Positions 6,696 to 14,720 are shown, numbered from the stretch's first letter. The stretch: DNA of 33,076 nt from Bacillota bacterium (GCA_012840015.1 DUMF01000019.1:1-33076), one strand, 5' to 3'. Notes: generated by a model from the letters alone, not told the origin. Numbers and translations: made by a program.

Positions 6696-7506
6696 CTTTT
6701 TCGGCGCCTGTCCCAGGCCGCGCGAGTTTAATTTCCCCGTTTATGAGCCAGTCTGCGGCATGGCCGAAATCTATGGCAACAGCGTTCTTGAATCGGGCCA
6801 GTTTTTCTGCAAGGATTACCGCGTTTGCGCCTGCCGAAATCAAGGCGATTTGGAAATCCGCGTCTTCCGCGCGTTCGAGTATCCTGGGTATTTCGGTGAA
6901 ACGGCTGATCCCTATGACGTCAACGACATGGCAGCTTAGCTCTCTCTCGAGCAACGGGGCAAGTCGGGGCATCGCGTTGCCTACAAGAAGCACGTCCCTA
7001 TTGAGCAAAAGGCGGGCGAAAGCTGGGTGGGAAGGAAGAGTACGGTTTACGAAGGCATAGCATAGGCGTTTGGGACGGATTTGCCATGCATCGAATAACT
7101 TCTCCGTCATCGGTGCCCAAGCTTCGCACTCTCTTTGGAACAGTACCCCCACAAGATCCGCCCGGGAAACCGCTTCTGCCAATTCGTCTCTGGCCTGAAA
7201 ATCAGGGAGCGCTATGCCGCAGTAAGCGGGGCTTGATCTCCAAGGCACCTGTCTGATCTCTTCAATGGAGAGCAGGATACCCTGCGCCAATACGGCGTTC
7301 TCCCCATCGCCGATTCTTACCATGCTGAATCCTTTCCCAGCTAGGACGGCTTTCTCCAATAGCAGGCAGATTTCGGCTTCGGTCAGAAAACGTGATGGGT
7401 CGATGCTAAAGTGAGGTAGACGTAATCCAGCTTCCATACTACATAATACGCTTCGTTGTTTCGCTCGGGTCAGCAGACGAGCTCGGTAAGTCTGCTCTAG
7501 CGCCAT
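6676..7506 (-). CDS. GT-D fold-like glycosyltransferase
   Basis: The 276-residue soluble protein contains FSMVRIGDGENAVLAQG near residues 60-76, the RIGDGE signature of GT-D type glycosyltransferase domains of Bacillota. A Rossmann-like half follows (LLLNRDVLLVGNAMPRLAPL), then ALISAGANAVILAEKLA and AIDFGHAADWLI. This layout is typical of proteins acting on cell-surface or protein-linked glycans; donor and acceptor are unknown. No signal peptide or membrane segment is seen. The ATG at 7506 has no good ribosome site, so a later start is possible. The last codons (Trp-Ser-Arg-Arg-Arg-stop) are read from the decayed tRNA-Thr copy, and a C>A change there makes the TAA stop. It is divergent from the PIG-L deacetylase gene. 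Confidence 0.7.
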   Translation of the reverse strand: MALEQTYRARLLTRAKQRSVLCSMEAGLRLPHFSIDPSRFLTEAEICLLLEKAVLAGKGFSMVRIGDGENAVLAQGILLSIEEIRQVPWRSSPAYCGIALPDFQARDELAEAVSRADLVGVLFQRECEAWAPMTEKLFDAWQIRPKRLCYAFVNRTLPSHPAFARLLLNRDVLLVGNAMPRLAPLLERELSCHVVDVIGISRFTEIPRILERAEDADFQIALISAGANAVILAEKLARFKNAVAIDFGHAADWLINGEIKLARPGTGAEKDWSRRR

Positions 7507-7553
7507 GCTATGGTATCATCTGTCTGTAGGCTTATGACGGGGTGGCATGACTG

Positions 7554-8450
7554 GTGTCCTGGAGGATCCTCGCGTGGATAGCAGGCGGGATTGTGGTGAT
7601 CATGCTTGTGGGATCGCTTAGGCTGGCTGTCGCCACGCTAAAGTCACTCTCCAAGCGAGACGGCCGCCAGGGTTGGCGGGCCCTTAGACTGTTACTCAGC
7701 TTGTTTGGCGTTCTTCTAGGTACCTATTCGTTATGGTTTGCGTGGCCCATGTTGACTGGCAGGCGGCCAATGCCGAAAAACCCTGCCCTCGCAAGAGCCC
7801 TGGGGGAACCCATCACCAGAAGCGGACTATCGATAATGGTTGTGGTGGCCCATCCTGATGATGCCGAGTGGTATTGCGGAGGGACGGTGGCGAGAGCACT
7901 CGGAGCTGGCTCAAGAGTGACTGTAGTGGTGGCGACTGACGGTGAACGAGGGCGAGGCGCGCCGGACCCGGAAACGCTCTCCGTAATCAGGCGGAAGGAG
8001 CAGGAGGAGGCTGCGCGCATCATGGGATATACGAGGGTGGTTTTCCTTGGCATCCCGGATAGAGGGGTCTCTCGGGCCAGGGACCTCAAGGCTCGCGTTG
8101 CCGCGCTGTGGGATGAAGTCAAACCCGACGCTGTACTCACCTTTGATGCAGCCTTCCCGGCCAGACCTTACATACATCCCGATCATCAGGCCGTCGGTCG
8201 GGCCGTGCTGAAGCTTCTCGCCGAAAAACGGGTGCAGCCAGCGGTCTTATATCTCTTCAGCTCGTCCTCGCCGGATGCAGCCGTCGACATCACGACTTTC
8301 GTCGAGCGCAAGCTGGCTGCACTACAAGCTCACCGCACCCAGTTTGGCATGACAGGAGGCCGTGGCGCTATAGAACAAAACCACGCCTCGGGCAAGGCGG
8401 TAAACTTCACTTACGCCGAATTGTTCCGCGTCGTTTCGCCATTGCCTTGA
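7554..8450 (+). CDS. Membrane-anchored PIG-L/LmbE-family deacetylase
   Basis: Members of this zinc-dependent family remove acetyl groups from N-acetylglucosamine-type sugars. The 298-residue protein has two N-terminal hydrophobic segments (about residues 5-27 and 45-65), then the catalytic domain: VVVAHPDDAEWYCGGT near residue 97 (AHPDDAE metal site and catalytic Asp), VVVATDGERGRG, RRKEQEEAARIMG, and IHPDHQAVG (the second metal-binding His). All key residues are present. The GTG at 7554 follows a GGGGTGG site. Only 47 bases separate it from the divergent GT-D-like gene, so the two may share control and act on a common glycan; this is inference. The substrate is unknown. Confidence 0.88.
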   Translation: MSWRILAWIAGGIVVIMLVGSLRLAVATLKSLSKRDGRQGWRALRLLLSLFGVLLGTYSLWFAWPMLTGRRPMPKNPALARALGEPITRSGLSIMVVVAHPDDAEWYCGGTVARALGAGSRVTVVVATDGERGRGAPDPETLSVIRRKEQEEAARIMGYTRVVFLGIPDRGVSRARDLKARVAALWDEVKPDAVLTFDAAFPARPYIHPDHQAVGRAVLKLLAEKRVQPAVLYLFSSSSPDAAVDITTFVERKLAALQAHRTQFGMTGGRGAIEQNHASGKAVNFTYAELFRVVSPLP

Positions 8451-8487
8451 AGACTAACTGGTCTCAACATCTCAGGCGGGTCGCCGC

Positions 8488-8516
8488 TTGCAAAACTAGA
8501 TGGTTCGTTGTATTCT
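8488..8516 (+). promoter_or_regulatory. Promoter of the dtxR-feoA-feoB operon
   Basis: TTGCAA (8488-8493), a 17-base spacer and TATTCT (8511-8516). The predicted start falls inside the palindrome at 8519-8536, so a bound repressor would block initiation. Confidence 0.65.
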
Positions 8517-8518
8517 GA

Positions 8519-8536
8519 TGTTAGGCAAGCCTAACA
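8519..8536. promoter_or_regulatory. DtxR-type metal-responsive operator
   Basis: TGTTAGGCAAGCCTAACA has perfect 8-bp arms around AA. It resembles the DtxR/IdeR half-sites TTAGG...CCTAA. It lies just after the -10 element and upstream of a DtxR-family gene and feoAB, indicating iron-dependent autorepression. Confidence 0.85.
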
Positions 8537-8602
8537 ACACTGGCGATAACCTGCTGCACAGAGCGCTCGGCGATGCGAATTACATCGGGGAAGGGTGTGG
8601 CG

Positions 8603-8989
8603 ATGAGTGGATCTAGGGTAGTGTCTTCATCGATGCAGGACTATCTGGAAGCCATTCTCAATCTTTCTGAAGAGAACCCGTCCGTACGGGTTACGGACAT
8701 CGCAGAGCGGCTCCATGTTGCAAAGGCCAGTGTAAATGAGGTGTTGGGCAATCTGAAGGAAATGGGCCTGGTATTTCAGGAGCGTTATGGCCCTGTCTCG
8801 CTAACGCCTGCGGGACGGGAATACGCTATTGAGGTGCGGAGACGCCACGGCCTTTTGCTGCGGTTTCTTACCGATGTTCTCGGGGTTGATCGGGTTACCG
8901 CAGAAAAAGATGCTTGCCGCATGGAACACGCTGTAAGCCCGCAGACCATAGAGAGGCTAGTGGGTTTCCTGGAAAAGTTCAATCAGTGA
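8603..8989 (+). CDS. DtxR/MntR-family metal-dependent transcriptional regulator
   Basis: Predicted iron- or manganese-sensing repressor. The 128-residue product has an N-terminal winged helix-turn-helix (SMQDYLEAILNLSEENPSVR, then VTDIAERLHVAKASVNEVLG) and a metal-binding/dimerisation domain with GREYAIEVRRRHGLLLRFL, VDRVTAEKDACRMEHAVS and TIERL. The C-terminal SH3-like domain of DtxR/IdeR is absent, so the length is that of MntR-like members. The ATG at 8603 is chosen because GGGGAAGGG lies 7 bases before it; an upstream in-frame ATG at 8573 has no ribosome site. feoA follows after 14 bases. The gene context (FeoAB) and the palindrome favour iron over manganese as the co-repressor; this is inference. 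Confidence 0.9.
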   Translation: MSGSRVVSSSMQDYLEAILNLSEENPSVRVTDIAERLHVAKASVNEVLGNLKEMGLVFQERYGPVSLTPAGREYAIEVRRRHGLLLRFLTDVLGVDRVTAEKDACRMEHAVSPQTIERLVGFLEKFNQ

Positions 8990-9003
8990 AGAGGGGAGCT
9001 AGT

Positions 9004-9348
9004 ATGTGGGGAAAGCATAGATTTCGCCGTGGACAATATGGTATGAGCCCGGCCAGGTCAGCGGCGAGGTCGGCGCACTTACTATCGCTTGCGGAGCTCA
9101 GACCAGGAGAGAGAGGCAGAATAGTGAGTTTGCGCGCGCCGGGACCGGTGCTACGCCGGCTCCTGGAAATGGGCGTGCTCCCCGGTACGGAGATCGCGGT
9201 TAAGGGAGTGGCTCCACTTGGGGACCCGATGGTCATCGCAGTGAAAGGGTATCGCCTAAGTATCAGGAAGTATGACGGGAGTGGGGTGCTAGTTGAGCCG
9301 ACGGGCACTGACCGTATTTTATATACAAAAGATGTTAGTAACTCCTAA
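9004..9348 (+). CDS. feoA: Ferrous iron transport protein A
   Basis: Small SH3-like cytosolic partner of FeoB. The 114-residue product contains SLAELRPGERGRIVSL, APGPVLRRLLEMGVLPGTEI and then AVKGYRLSIRK, the typical FeoA core. The 30-40 residue basic N-terminal extension (MWGKHRFRRGQYG...) is longer than in most FeoA proteins. The ATG at 9004 has GAGGGGAGCT just upstream; the longer frame from 8914 would overlap the regulator gene extensively. It lies 14 bases after the DtxR-type gene and 37 before feoB. The stop codon is inside a DtxR-box-like sequence. Confidence 0.9.
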   Translation: MWGKHRFRRGQYGMSPARSAARSAHLLSLAELRPGERGRIVSLRAPGPVLRRLLEMGVLPGTEIAVKGVAPLGDPMVIAVKGYRLSIRKYDGSGVLVEPTGTDRILYTKDVSNS

Positions 9349-9367
9349 CTAAATTAGTAAACCCTAA
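9334..9367. promoter_or_regulatory. Two degenerate DtxR-box-like repeats between feoA and feoB
   Basis: GTTAGTAACTCCTAAC (9334-9349) and TTAGTAAACCCTAA (9354-9367) each carry TTAG...CCTAA half-sites spaced as in the perfect box at 8519-8536, with degenerate centres. A possible promoter precedes them (TTGAGC 9293-9298, TATTTT 9315-9320, 16-base spacer). They may give feoB separate iron control. Confidence 0.45.
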
Positions 9368-9385
9368 CTGGAGCTGAGGCAGCAG

Positions 9386-11311
9386 GTGATTGGCAAAATG
9401 CCTACCTTAGCACTTGTGGGTAACCCGAATGTCGGGAAGACTTCGATGTTTAACGGCCTGACGGGCTTACGTCAGCAAGTTGGAAACTGGCCCGGGGTCA
9501 CGGTCGAGAGGAAAGAAGGAGAGCTCAAGGTAGCGGGACAGAAAGTGAACGTGGTAGACCTGCCCGGGATTTATAGTCTAAGTGCGTCTTCGGAGGATGC
9601 CAGGGTGGCAAGGGACTACATAATAAACGAGAAGCCTGACGTATTGGTGAATGTGGTCGATGCCACCAACCTGGCCAGAAACCTCTATCTCACAGTTCAA
9701 CTGCTGGAAATGGGAGCCAATATTGTTGTGGCTCTGAACTTCATGGACGAACTTGAAAAAAGCGGTCTGAAAGTGGATGCAGTACGGTTGGAAAAGCTGC
9801 TCGGGGTGCCCGTCGTTCCCACGTCGGCCAAGACAAAAGAAGGATTGAAAGAGCTGGCGAAGCACGCTCTGACTGCAGCGCACTGTCGGGGGCGCAGACT
9901 GCAGCCTCTGAAACTACACTATGCTGATGGGGTGGAGGAGAAGATCAAAGAGCTAGCTTTGCCTAGGTGGGAGGCTCTCAAAAGACTCGAAACTGAAGAG
10001 GCTGGCTCGGATGACTATGCAGCCGCCATAGCGCAGGCACGCTATCGGTTCATCGAAGATGTCGTGAGGCAAGTGCTGGTGCAGACTCAGGACAAGGACC
10101 CACTTAGCTTAACTGACAAGATAGACCGTCTGGTCGCCGATAGCTTTTGGGGGATTCCGCTGTTCTTTCTCGTCGTGTGGGCAGTGTTCCAGTTTACTTT
10201 CAAGATGGGCGAGCCACTGGTCGGATTGGCCCAAGGATTATGCGGGCTTGCAGCGGATTACGCACTTAGATCAATGACGGAGCTTGGGGTACCAGATCCC
10301 TTAGTATCGCTGGTCGTGAGCGGCCTCATCCCGGGAGTGGGATCTGTAATTTCTTTCACTCCCAATATTTTTCTCCTGTTTTTTGCCATCTCTCTTCTCG
10401 AGGATAGTGGGTACATGGCGCGCGCGGCTCACATCGCTGACAGGTTCATGAGCAGCATGGGGCTTCATGGCAAGGCATTCATACCGATGGTGCTTGGCTT
10501 TGGATGCAACGTGCCCGGCATAATGGCTGCGAGAACCCTCGGGAACCGGAGGGATCGCATCATAACGATTCTCCTCATACCGTTTATGTCATGTATGGCG
10601 AGGTTGCCAATCTACGTTCTCTTCGCGGGCACGTTCTTTAGAGACAGTCAAAGCCTGGTCATTCTAGGGTTGTATGCTCTGGGTGTCGTGCTAGCGCTAC
10701 TAATGGGCAACCTGTTCGGCCGGTTGTTATTCGAGTCGGAGCCTTCCTATTTTATCCTGGAGTTACCCCCCTACCGCTTTCCTTCCATTCGAGTTTCAGT
10801 CATCCGTGCCTGGCAAAAAGCAGCTGCTTTCGTCAATAAGGCAGGGACCTCCATAACCGGGGCAGCTGCGTTAGTCTGGTTACTATCCAATCTGCCGTGG
10901 GGAGTGCCATACGCCAGCGACTCAAGCGTGCTTGGAAGGATCGGTCGCTTAATCGCCCCCTTGCTTAGGCCAGCCGGCTTCGGGACCTGGGAGGCAGCGG
11001 CAGCGCTTATCTTTGGGTCCATGGCCAAGGAACTGGTGGTGAGCACGTTGGGGATTGTATATCGTGCAGAGGGGGCGGCCTTGAGCCAGGTGATTGCGCA
11101 GCGGTGGACCCCAGGCAACGCTCTTTCCTTCATGGTGATGAGCCTGATATATATGCCGTGTGTAGCAGTAATGGCCACCATCAAAAAGGAGACGGGGTCC
11201 TGGAAATGGGCGGCGTTTGCGGCCATTTGCAGCGTTTCGTTGGGATGGCTGATGGCCGTGCTGGTGTTTCAAGGGATCAGGCTCTTGGGCTTGTTGCCCT
11301 ACGGGAGATAG
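9386..11311 (+). CDS. feoB: Ferrous iron transporter FeoB
   Basis: GTP-gated Fe(II) uptake protein of the inner membrane. The 641-residue protein has an N-terminal G domain: G1 GNPNVGKTS near residues 12-20, G3 DLPGIYSLSASSED, G4 NFMDE. A helical GDI-like region follows, then a polytopic membrane domain with the paired Gate motifs (FTPNIFLLFFAISLLEDSGY, KAFIPMVLGFGCNVPGIMAA) and SMAKELVVSTLG. Slightly short for FeoB but complete. Start: GTG 9386 with GAGG 6 bases upstream; the ATG at 9398 (MPTLALVGNPN) with AGGTG upstream is equally reasonable. No FeoC gene follows. Confidence 0.97.
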   Translation: MIGKMPTLALVGNPNVGKTSMFNGLTGLRQQVGNWPGVTVERKEGELKVAGQKVNVVDLPGIYSLSASSEDARVARDYIINEKPDVLVNVVDATNLARNLYLTVQLLEMGANIVVALNFMDELEKSGLKVDAVRLEKLLGVPVVPTSAKTKEGLKELAKHALTAAHCRGRRLQPLKLHYADGVEEKIKELALPRWEALKRLETEEAGSDDYAAAIAQARYRFIEDVVRQVLVQTQDKDPLSLTDKIDRLVADSFWGIPLFFLVVWAVFQFTFKMGEPLVGLAQGLCGLAADYALRSMTELGVPDPLVSLVVSGLIPGVGSVISFTPNIFLLFFAISLLEDSGYMARAAHIADRFMSSMGLHGKAFIPMVLGFGCNVPGIMAARTLGNRRDRIITILLIPFMSCMARLPIYVLFAGTFFRDSQSLVILGLYALGVVLALLMGNLFGRLLFESEPSYFILELPPYRFPSIRVSVIRAWQKAAAFVNKAGTSITGAAALVWLLSNLPWGVPYASDSSVLGRIGRLIAPLLRPAGFGTWEAAAALIFGSMAKELVVSTLGIVYRAEGAALSQVIAQRWTPGNALSFMVMSLIYMPCVAVMATIKKETGSWKWAAFAAICSVSLGWLMAVLVFQGIRLLGLLPYGR

Positions 11312-11450
11312 TAAAGTGCCATAAGGCAGTAGCACCGCTCAGCCCAGCCCCCATTATGCTCTCATGACGTAGAAGGTATTGGTCATACTGGGCGCGAATC
11401 GAATCACGGATACCATCTGGCTCAAGCTTTCGAGGATGGGAGGTGGACCC

Positions 11451-11995
11451 GTGTGGCTATGGCCATAACCGTTTCGTTCTTGATTGGTAGCATACCCACA
11501 GGTTATCTGGCTGGTTACATCTGGGCTCGCCGCGATCCGAGAAGGGTGGGGTCGGGTAACGTTGGGGGGATGAACGTTCTCAGGAATATTGGGATTGTAC
11601 CGGGGATATGCACTATTCTATTAGATATTGGAAAGGGCGTCCTGGCTGCGGTGCTATCGAGAGGGCTGTGCGGCGGTCCCACGGCATGGGTGGCTCTGCC
11701 CGCTTGCGTGGCTGGACATAACTGGATGCCATGGTTGGGCTTTCGCGGCGGTAAGGGTTTGGCGGTGTCGGGCGGGGCTCTCATGGTATTGCATTTCGGC
11801 GCTGCCGCTGTGGTTTTCCCGTTACTGGGTGCGCTGACACTGGCGTTAAGGAACGTCGATTTGGCAAGTCTGTTGAGCTTTTCACTTTTGCCTTTCCTTC
11901 TTAAGGCGTGGAGAATGGATTGGGGAGTCGTGCTGGCCGCCGCCCTGGTTCCTATAGAGTATTTACTCCGGACTATTCCCGGCAAAAAGGAGTGA
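11451..11995 (+). CDS. plsY: PlsY-like glycerol-3-phosphate acyltransferase
   Basis: PlsY transfers an acyl group from acyl-phosphate to glycerol-3-phosphate, the first step of phosphatidic acid synthesis, in the membrane. The 180-residue protein has about five hydrophobic segments and the three family motifs: IGSIPTGYLAGY, GSGNVGGMNVLRNIG (usual form GSGNxGATNxxR) and GHNWMPWLGFRGGKGLA. The Met in motif 2 where Thr is usual, and the absence of partner genes, leave room for a paralogue rather than the main enzyme. GTG 11451 or 11453 follows GGGAGGTGG (11440-11448); the in-frame start is GTG 11453, so the first two bases given here are marginal. The DUF4013 gene starts 10 bases after its stop. 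Confidence 0.82.
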
Positions 11996-12005
11996 GCATC
12001 TGTCT

Positions 12006-12650
12006 ATGGGGGAAATGCAACGCTGGTTCTTGATCCCGCTGAGCGACAGGAATTGGTGGCTAAAGAACCTCATCGGAGGAGTGGTTTCGTTTCTCCCTGT
12101 CGTTGGGTGGCTAGCGGGGGGATATGAGGTAGAGGTGATCAGAAACACACAACGAGGAAAGCCCAGTATGCCTGAGTGGGATGATTGGCTGAGGAAATTC
12201 GTCGACGGGTTGATGGTGTCTTTGATATACTTCGTTTATTTGCTCGTACCCATGATAATCGGACTTCAAGGAGCCAACGACGCAGCTGGACGGATCCCGG
12301 GGCTCACAGGCATCAGTGGCGGAAGCCTTTTCGGCAAGAGCATATTGGCAAACGCACTCGCTTTTGTGTTCGGCGCATTCGTACCGTTCGGGATAGTGAA
12401 TTTCGCCAGCAGCGGTTCGCTTAAATCTGCCTTCCAAGCGCGGGCGATACTGCGTGACATCCAGAAAGTAGCGCCATGGTACATACTATGCTATGCGGTT
12501 TTCCTGGCGGTGAGCTGGATGATAGCTGCGGCTTTGCAGATGCTTCCTGCAGGCACTTTGCTATCGAGCTTCGCCAACTTTTATCTTCAGGTAGTCTTTA
12601 GCGGGATTTTCGCGGAGTTGCATCTTGAAGCTAAACGCCTTCCAGGTTGA
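12006..12650 (+). CDS. DUF4013-type membrane protein
   Basis: The 214-residue integral membrane protein has four or five hydrophobic segments (about residues 22-38, 70-87, 110-135, 155-180 and 190-205). The N-terminal FLPVVGWLAGGYEVEVIRNT and PEWDDWLRKFVDGLMVSLIY match the DUF4013 pattern (GY..E..R, then LPxW.dw...f..G). No function is established for the family. The AAGGAGTGA at the plsY stop is 13 bases from the ATG, a little far, but no better start is seen. It is probably co-transcribed with the plsY-like gene. Its last 20 bases overlap the 3' end of the convergent radical SAM gene. Confidence 0.8.
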   Translation: MGEMQRWFLIPLSDRNWWLKNLIGGVVSFLPVVGWLAGGYEVEVIRNTQRGKPSMPEWDDWLRKFVDGLMVSLIYFVYLLVPMIIGLQGANDAAGRIPGLTGISGGSLFGKSILANALAFVFGAFVPFGIVNFASSGSLKSAFQARAILRDIQKVAPWYILCYAVFLAVSWMIAAALQMLPAGTLLSSFANFYLQVVFSGIFAELHLEAKRLPG

Positions 12651-13536
12651 AAGGAGGGGTGAAACGGGAGTCTGCTGAGTCAAGTTCCTGGACGTAGCCG
12701 TCCTCCAGGCCCAACGAGTATAGTTCGTCCAAAACCATCTCGTATTCCCTCGAAGAGATTTTGCGGGAGAGGTCGAGATACCGTGAAGCTCTGTACATCG
12801 GGACATATTGCGACATCAGACTCACCAGAACCGATCCTTTAAGTTCAGTGGCGATCCACCGCAGCACCTCGATGGAGTCGTCTGCGTGTCCGGGTAGTAC
12901 CAGGTGGCGTACGATCACTCCCCGGGTTATAAGCCCATTCTCGTCGAAAACAGGCTTGCCCGCGATTTCTACCATGGTGCGTATCGCTGTAGTGGCTATA
13001 CGGAAATAGTCGGGTGCCGATGAACACCTGCGCGCGAGGGTATCGTCGAAGTATTTTAAATCGGGCAAGAAAACGGAGACGCGCCCCTTTAAGGCATGTA
13101 GAGTTTCCGGATTCTCGTAAGCGTTCGTATTGTACACGACCGGGATTCGGAGCCCCTTCGAGGAAGCTATATCCAGCGCTTGAAGTATAATTGGAGCATA
13201 TGGAGTCGGGGAAACCAAATTCACGTTGTGTGCACCCTTCTCCTGAAGCTCCAGAAAGATCTGTCCCAGTCTCTCAGCAGACACGTCGCTGCCGAAGCCT
13301 TCTTGGCTTATGTCGTAGTTTTGGCAGAACACGCAACGCAAGTTGCACCAACTGAAGAACACCGTCCCAGAACCCCTACGACCGCTTATGCAAGGCTCTT
13401 CCCAATGATGGAGTGCCGCTCTAGCCACCCGGGCGCGATGACCGGCGCGACAAAAGCCTCTCTGTCCGGCGATTCGGTTTACTCCGCACCGTCTAGGGCA
13501 TATAGTGCATTGTTCCAGAGGATTGCTCACAGTCAA
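12631..13536 (-). CDS. Radical SAM protein, PflX/COG1313-like
   Basis: The 301-residue predicted SAM-dependent [4Fe-4S] enzyme is related to pyruvate formate-lyase activating enzymes. The N-terminus has a cysteine pair region CTICPRRCGVNR and GFCRAG. The radical SAM motif CNLRCVFCQNYDIS is at about residues 64-77, followed by NLVSPTPYAPIILQAL, VYNTNAYEN, FLPDLKY and RHLVLPGH. These blocks are characteristic of COG1313. The physiological substrate of this group is unknown and no glycyl radical enzyme gene is nearby. The TTG start at 13536 sits directly after a TATAAT on the same strand, so either a downstream start (GTG 13530) or a leaderless transcript is possible. It is convergent with the DUF4013 gene and divergent from the P1 peptidase gene. 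Confidence 0.85.
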   Translation of the reverse strand: MTVSNPLEQCTICPRRCGVNRIAGQRGFCRAGHRARVARAALHHWEEPCISGRRGSGTVFFSWCNLRCVFCQNYDISQEGFGSDVSAERLGQIFLELQEKGAHNVNLVSPTPYAPIILQALDIASSKGLRIPVVYNTNAYENPETLHALKGRVSVFLPDLKYFDDTLARRCSSAPDYFRIATTAIRTMVEIAGKPVFDENGLITRGVIVRHLVLPGHADDSIEVLRWIATELKGSVLVSLMSQYVPMYRASRYLDLSRKISSREYEMVLDELYSLGLEDGYVQELDSADSRFTPPFNLEGV

Positions 13537-13552
13537 ATTATACTCTTATACT
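13523..13552 (+). promoter_or_regulatory. Candidate promoter of the P1 peptidase gene
   Basis: TTGCTC (13523-13528), an 18-base spacer and TATACT (13547-13552), about 50 bases before the ATG at 13602. It overlaps the start of the divergent radical SAM gene, where TATAAT lies on the minus strand at 13542-13537. Confidence 0.4.
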
Positions 13553-13601
13553 CTAGAAAACAGGGTTTGGTACCAGACACCATATGTGCGGGAGGCCAGT
13601 T

Positions 13602-14600
13602 ATGAACGATCTCATTACGGACGTTGAAGGGATACGCGTAGGACATGCCGACAACCGCGAAGCGCTAACGGGTTGTACTGTGTTCCTTTTTGAAGGCGGT
13701 GCGGTGGCGGGTTGCGATATACGGGGCGGAGCGCCAGGAACGCGGGAGACAGACGTACTCAGACCGGAGGCTGCGATTAAACGAATCCACGGGTTAGTGT
13801 TAAGCGGCGGAAGCGCATATGGACTGGCTTCGGCAGGCGGGGTTATGAGATACTTAGAAGAACGTCGAATAGGCCACGATGTGGGTGTGGCGGTAGTACC
13901 TATTGTTCCGGCAGCAGTGATATTCGATCTGTCGCTGGGTCGGCACGACGTGAGGCCCGATGAGGCAATGGGTTATGCAGCTTGTCTGGCGGCTACCGAT
14001 GGTAAATTCGAACTGGGTTGCGTAGGGGTGGGGATGGGAGCGAGCGTGGGTAAGCTTAACGGCATCCGCCTGGCGATGAAAAGTGGTGTAGGCAGCGCTT
14101 CAGCTTCCATTAAGCTGGGTGGTCTAACGGTGACTGTCGGCGCTTTTGTGGTGGTAAACGCTGTCGGCGATGTAATAGATCCGGCAAACGGTAACATACT
14201 GGCGGGGGCTAGAAAACCGGGTGGCGGCTTTCTAGGGACCGTAGGCGCGGTGATGCGTGGTACTCCCATTCGCCGGCGTACCAACTCTTCCGATGTTTTG
14301 GAGAACACCACCCTCGTAGTGGTCGCTACAGACCTCGATATTGATAAGGTAGAGGCCACAAAAATCGCGCAGATGACCCATGATGGAGTAGCCAGGTGCA
14401 TTTCGCCCGTCCACACTCTGGTGGATGGTGACGCGGTATTTGCCGTGGGGACCGGGGCGGTCCGGCGTTCCGGAGGGGATCCGGATGCTTCAGTCCTTGG
14501 TACTGTGGCTGCTGAGGTGACAGCAAGAGCAATCGTTAAGGCGATAATGGCGGCCGAGCCGTTAGGAGGCCTGCCGAGTCACGGGAGCATGTGGGGCTGA
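13602..14600 (+). CDS. P1/S58-family peptidase (DmpA-like)
   Basis: Family members are N-terminal-nucleophile aminopeptidases or beta-peptidyl aminopeptidases that self-cleave into two chains. The 332-residue protein shows ITDVEGIRVGHA at the start, GGAPGTRETD, GLVLSGGSAYGLASAGGVMR, and ENTTLVVVATD near residue 232. In this last block the Thr/Ser after Asn is the expected autocleavage nucleophile (known of the family). DGDAVFAVGTG follows near the C-terminus. The ATG at 13602 is 6 bases after GGGAGG, which decides the start over ATG 13584. Monocistronic by position: divergent from the radical SAM gene, convergent with the SdpI-like gene. The natural substrate is unknown. Confidence 0.88.
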   Translation: MNDLITDVEGIRVGHADNREALTGCTVFLFEGGAVAGCDIRGGAPGTRETDVLRPEAAIKRIHGLVLSGGSAYGLASAGGVMRYLEERRIGHDVGVAVVPIVPAAVIFDLSLGRHDVRPDEAMGYAACLAATDGKFELGCVGVGMGASVGKLNGIRLAMKSGVGSASASIKLGGLTVTVGAFVVVNAVGDVIDPANGNILAGARKPGGGFLGTVGAVMRGTPIRRRTNSSDVLENTTLVVVATDLDIDKVEATKIAQMTHDGVARCISPVHTLVDGDAVFAVGTGAVRRSGGDPDASVLGTVAAEVTARAIVKAIMAAEPLGGLPSHGSMWG

Positions 14601-14720
14601 AGGTGGCCCTCGGAGTGCTCGCCCGCCCCGGACCTGGCGTGACTCTTCTACACCCGTGACTGAAATCCTTTCTTGGCCCAGCGTCGGAGAACGCTGCGAC
14701 ACGTGGTCCGGCACTATCAC

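Noticed and set aside
8914-9003. Extended N-terminus for FeoA
   Set aside because: Would overlap the regulator gene by 76 bases and has no ribosome site; ATG 9004 does.
14679-14696. CAGCGT / ACGCTG hairpin between the P1 peptidase and SdpI-like genes
   Set aside because: Only 6 bp and no T-run on either strand; too weak to call a terminator.
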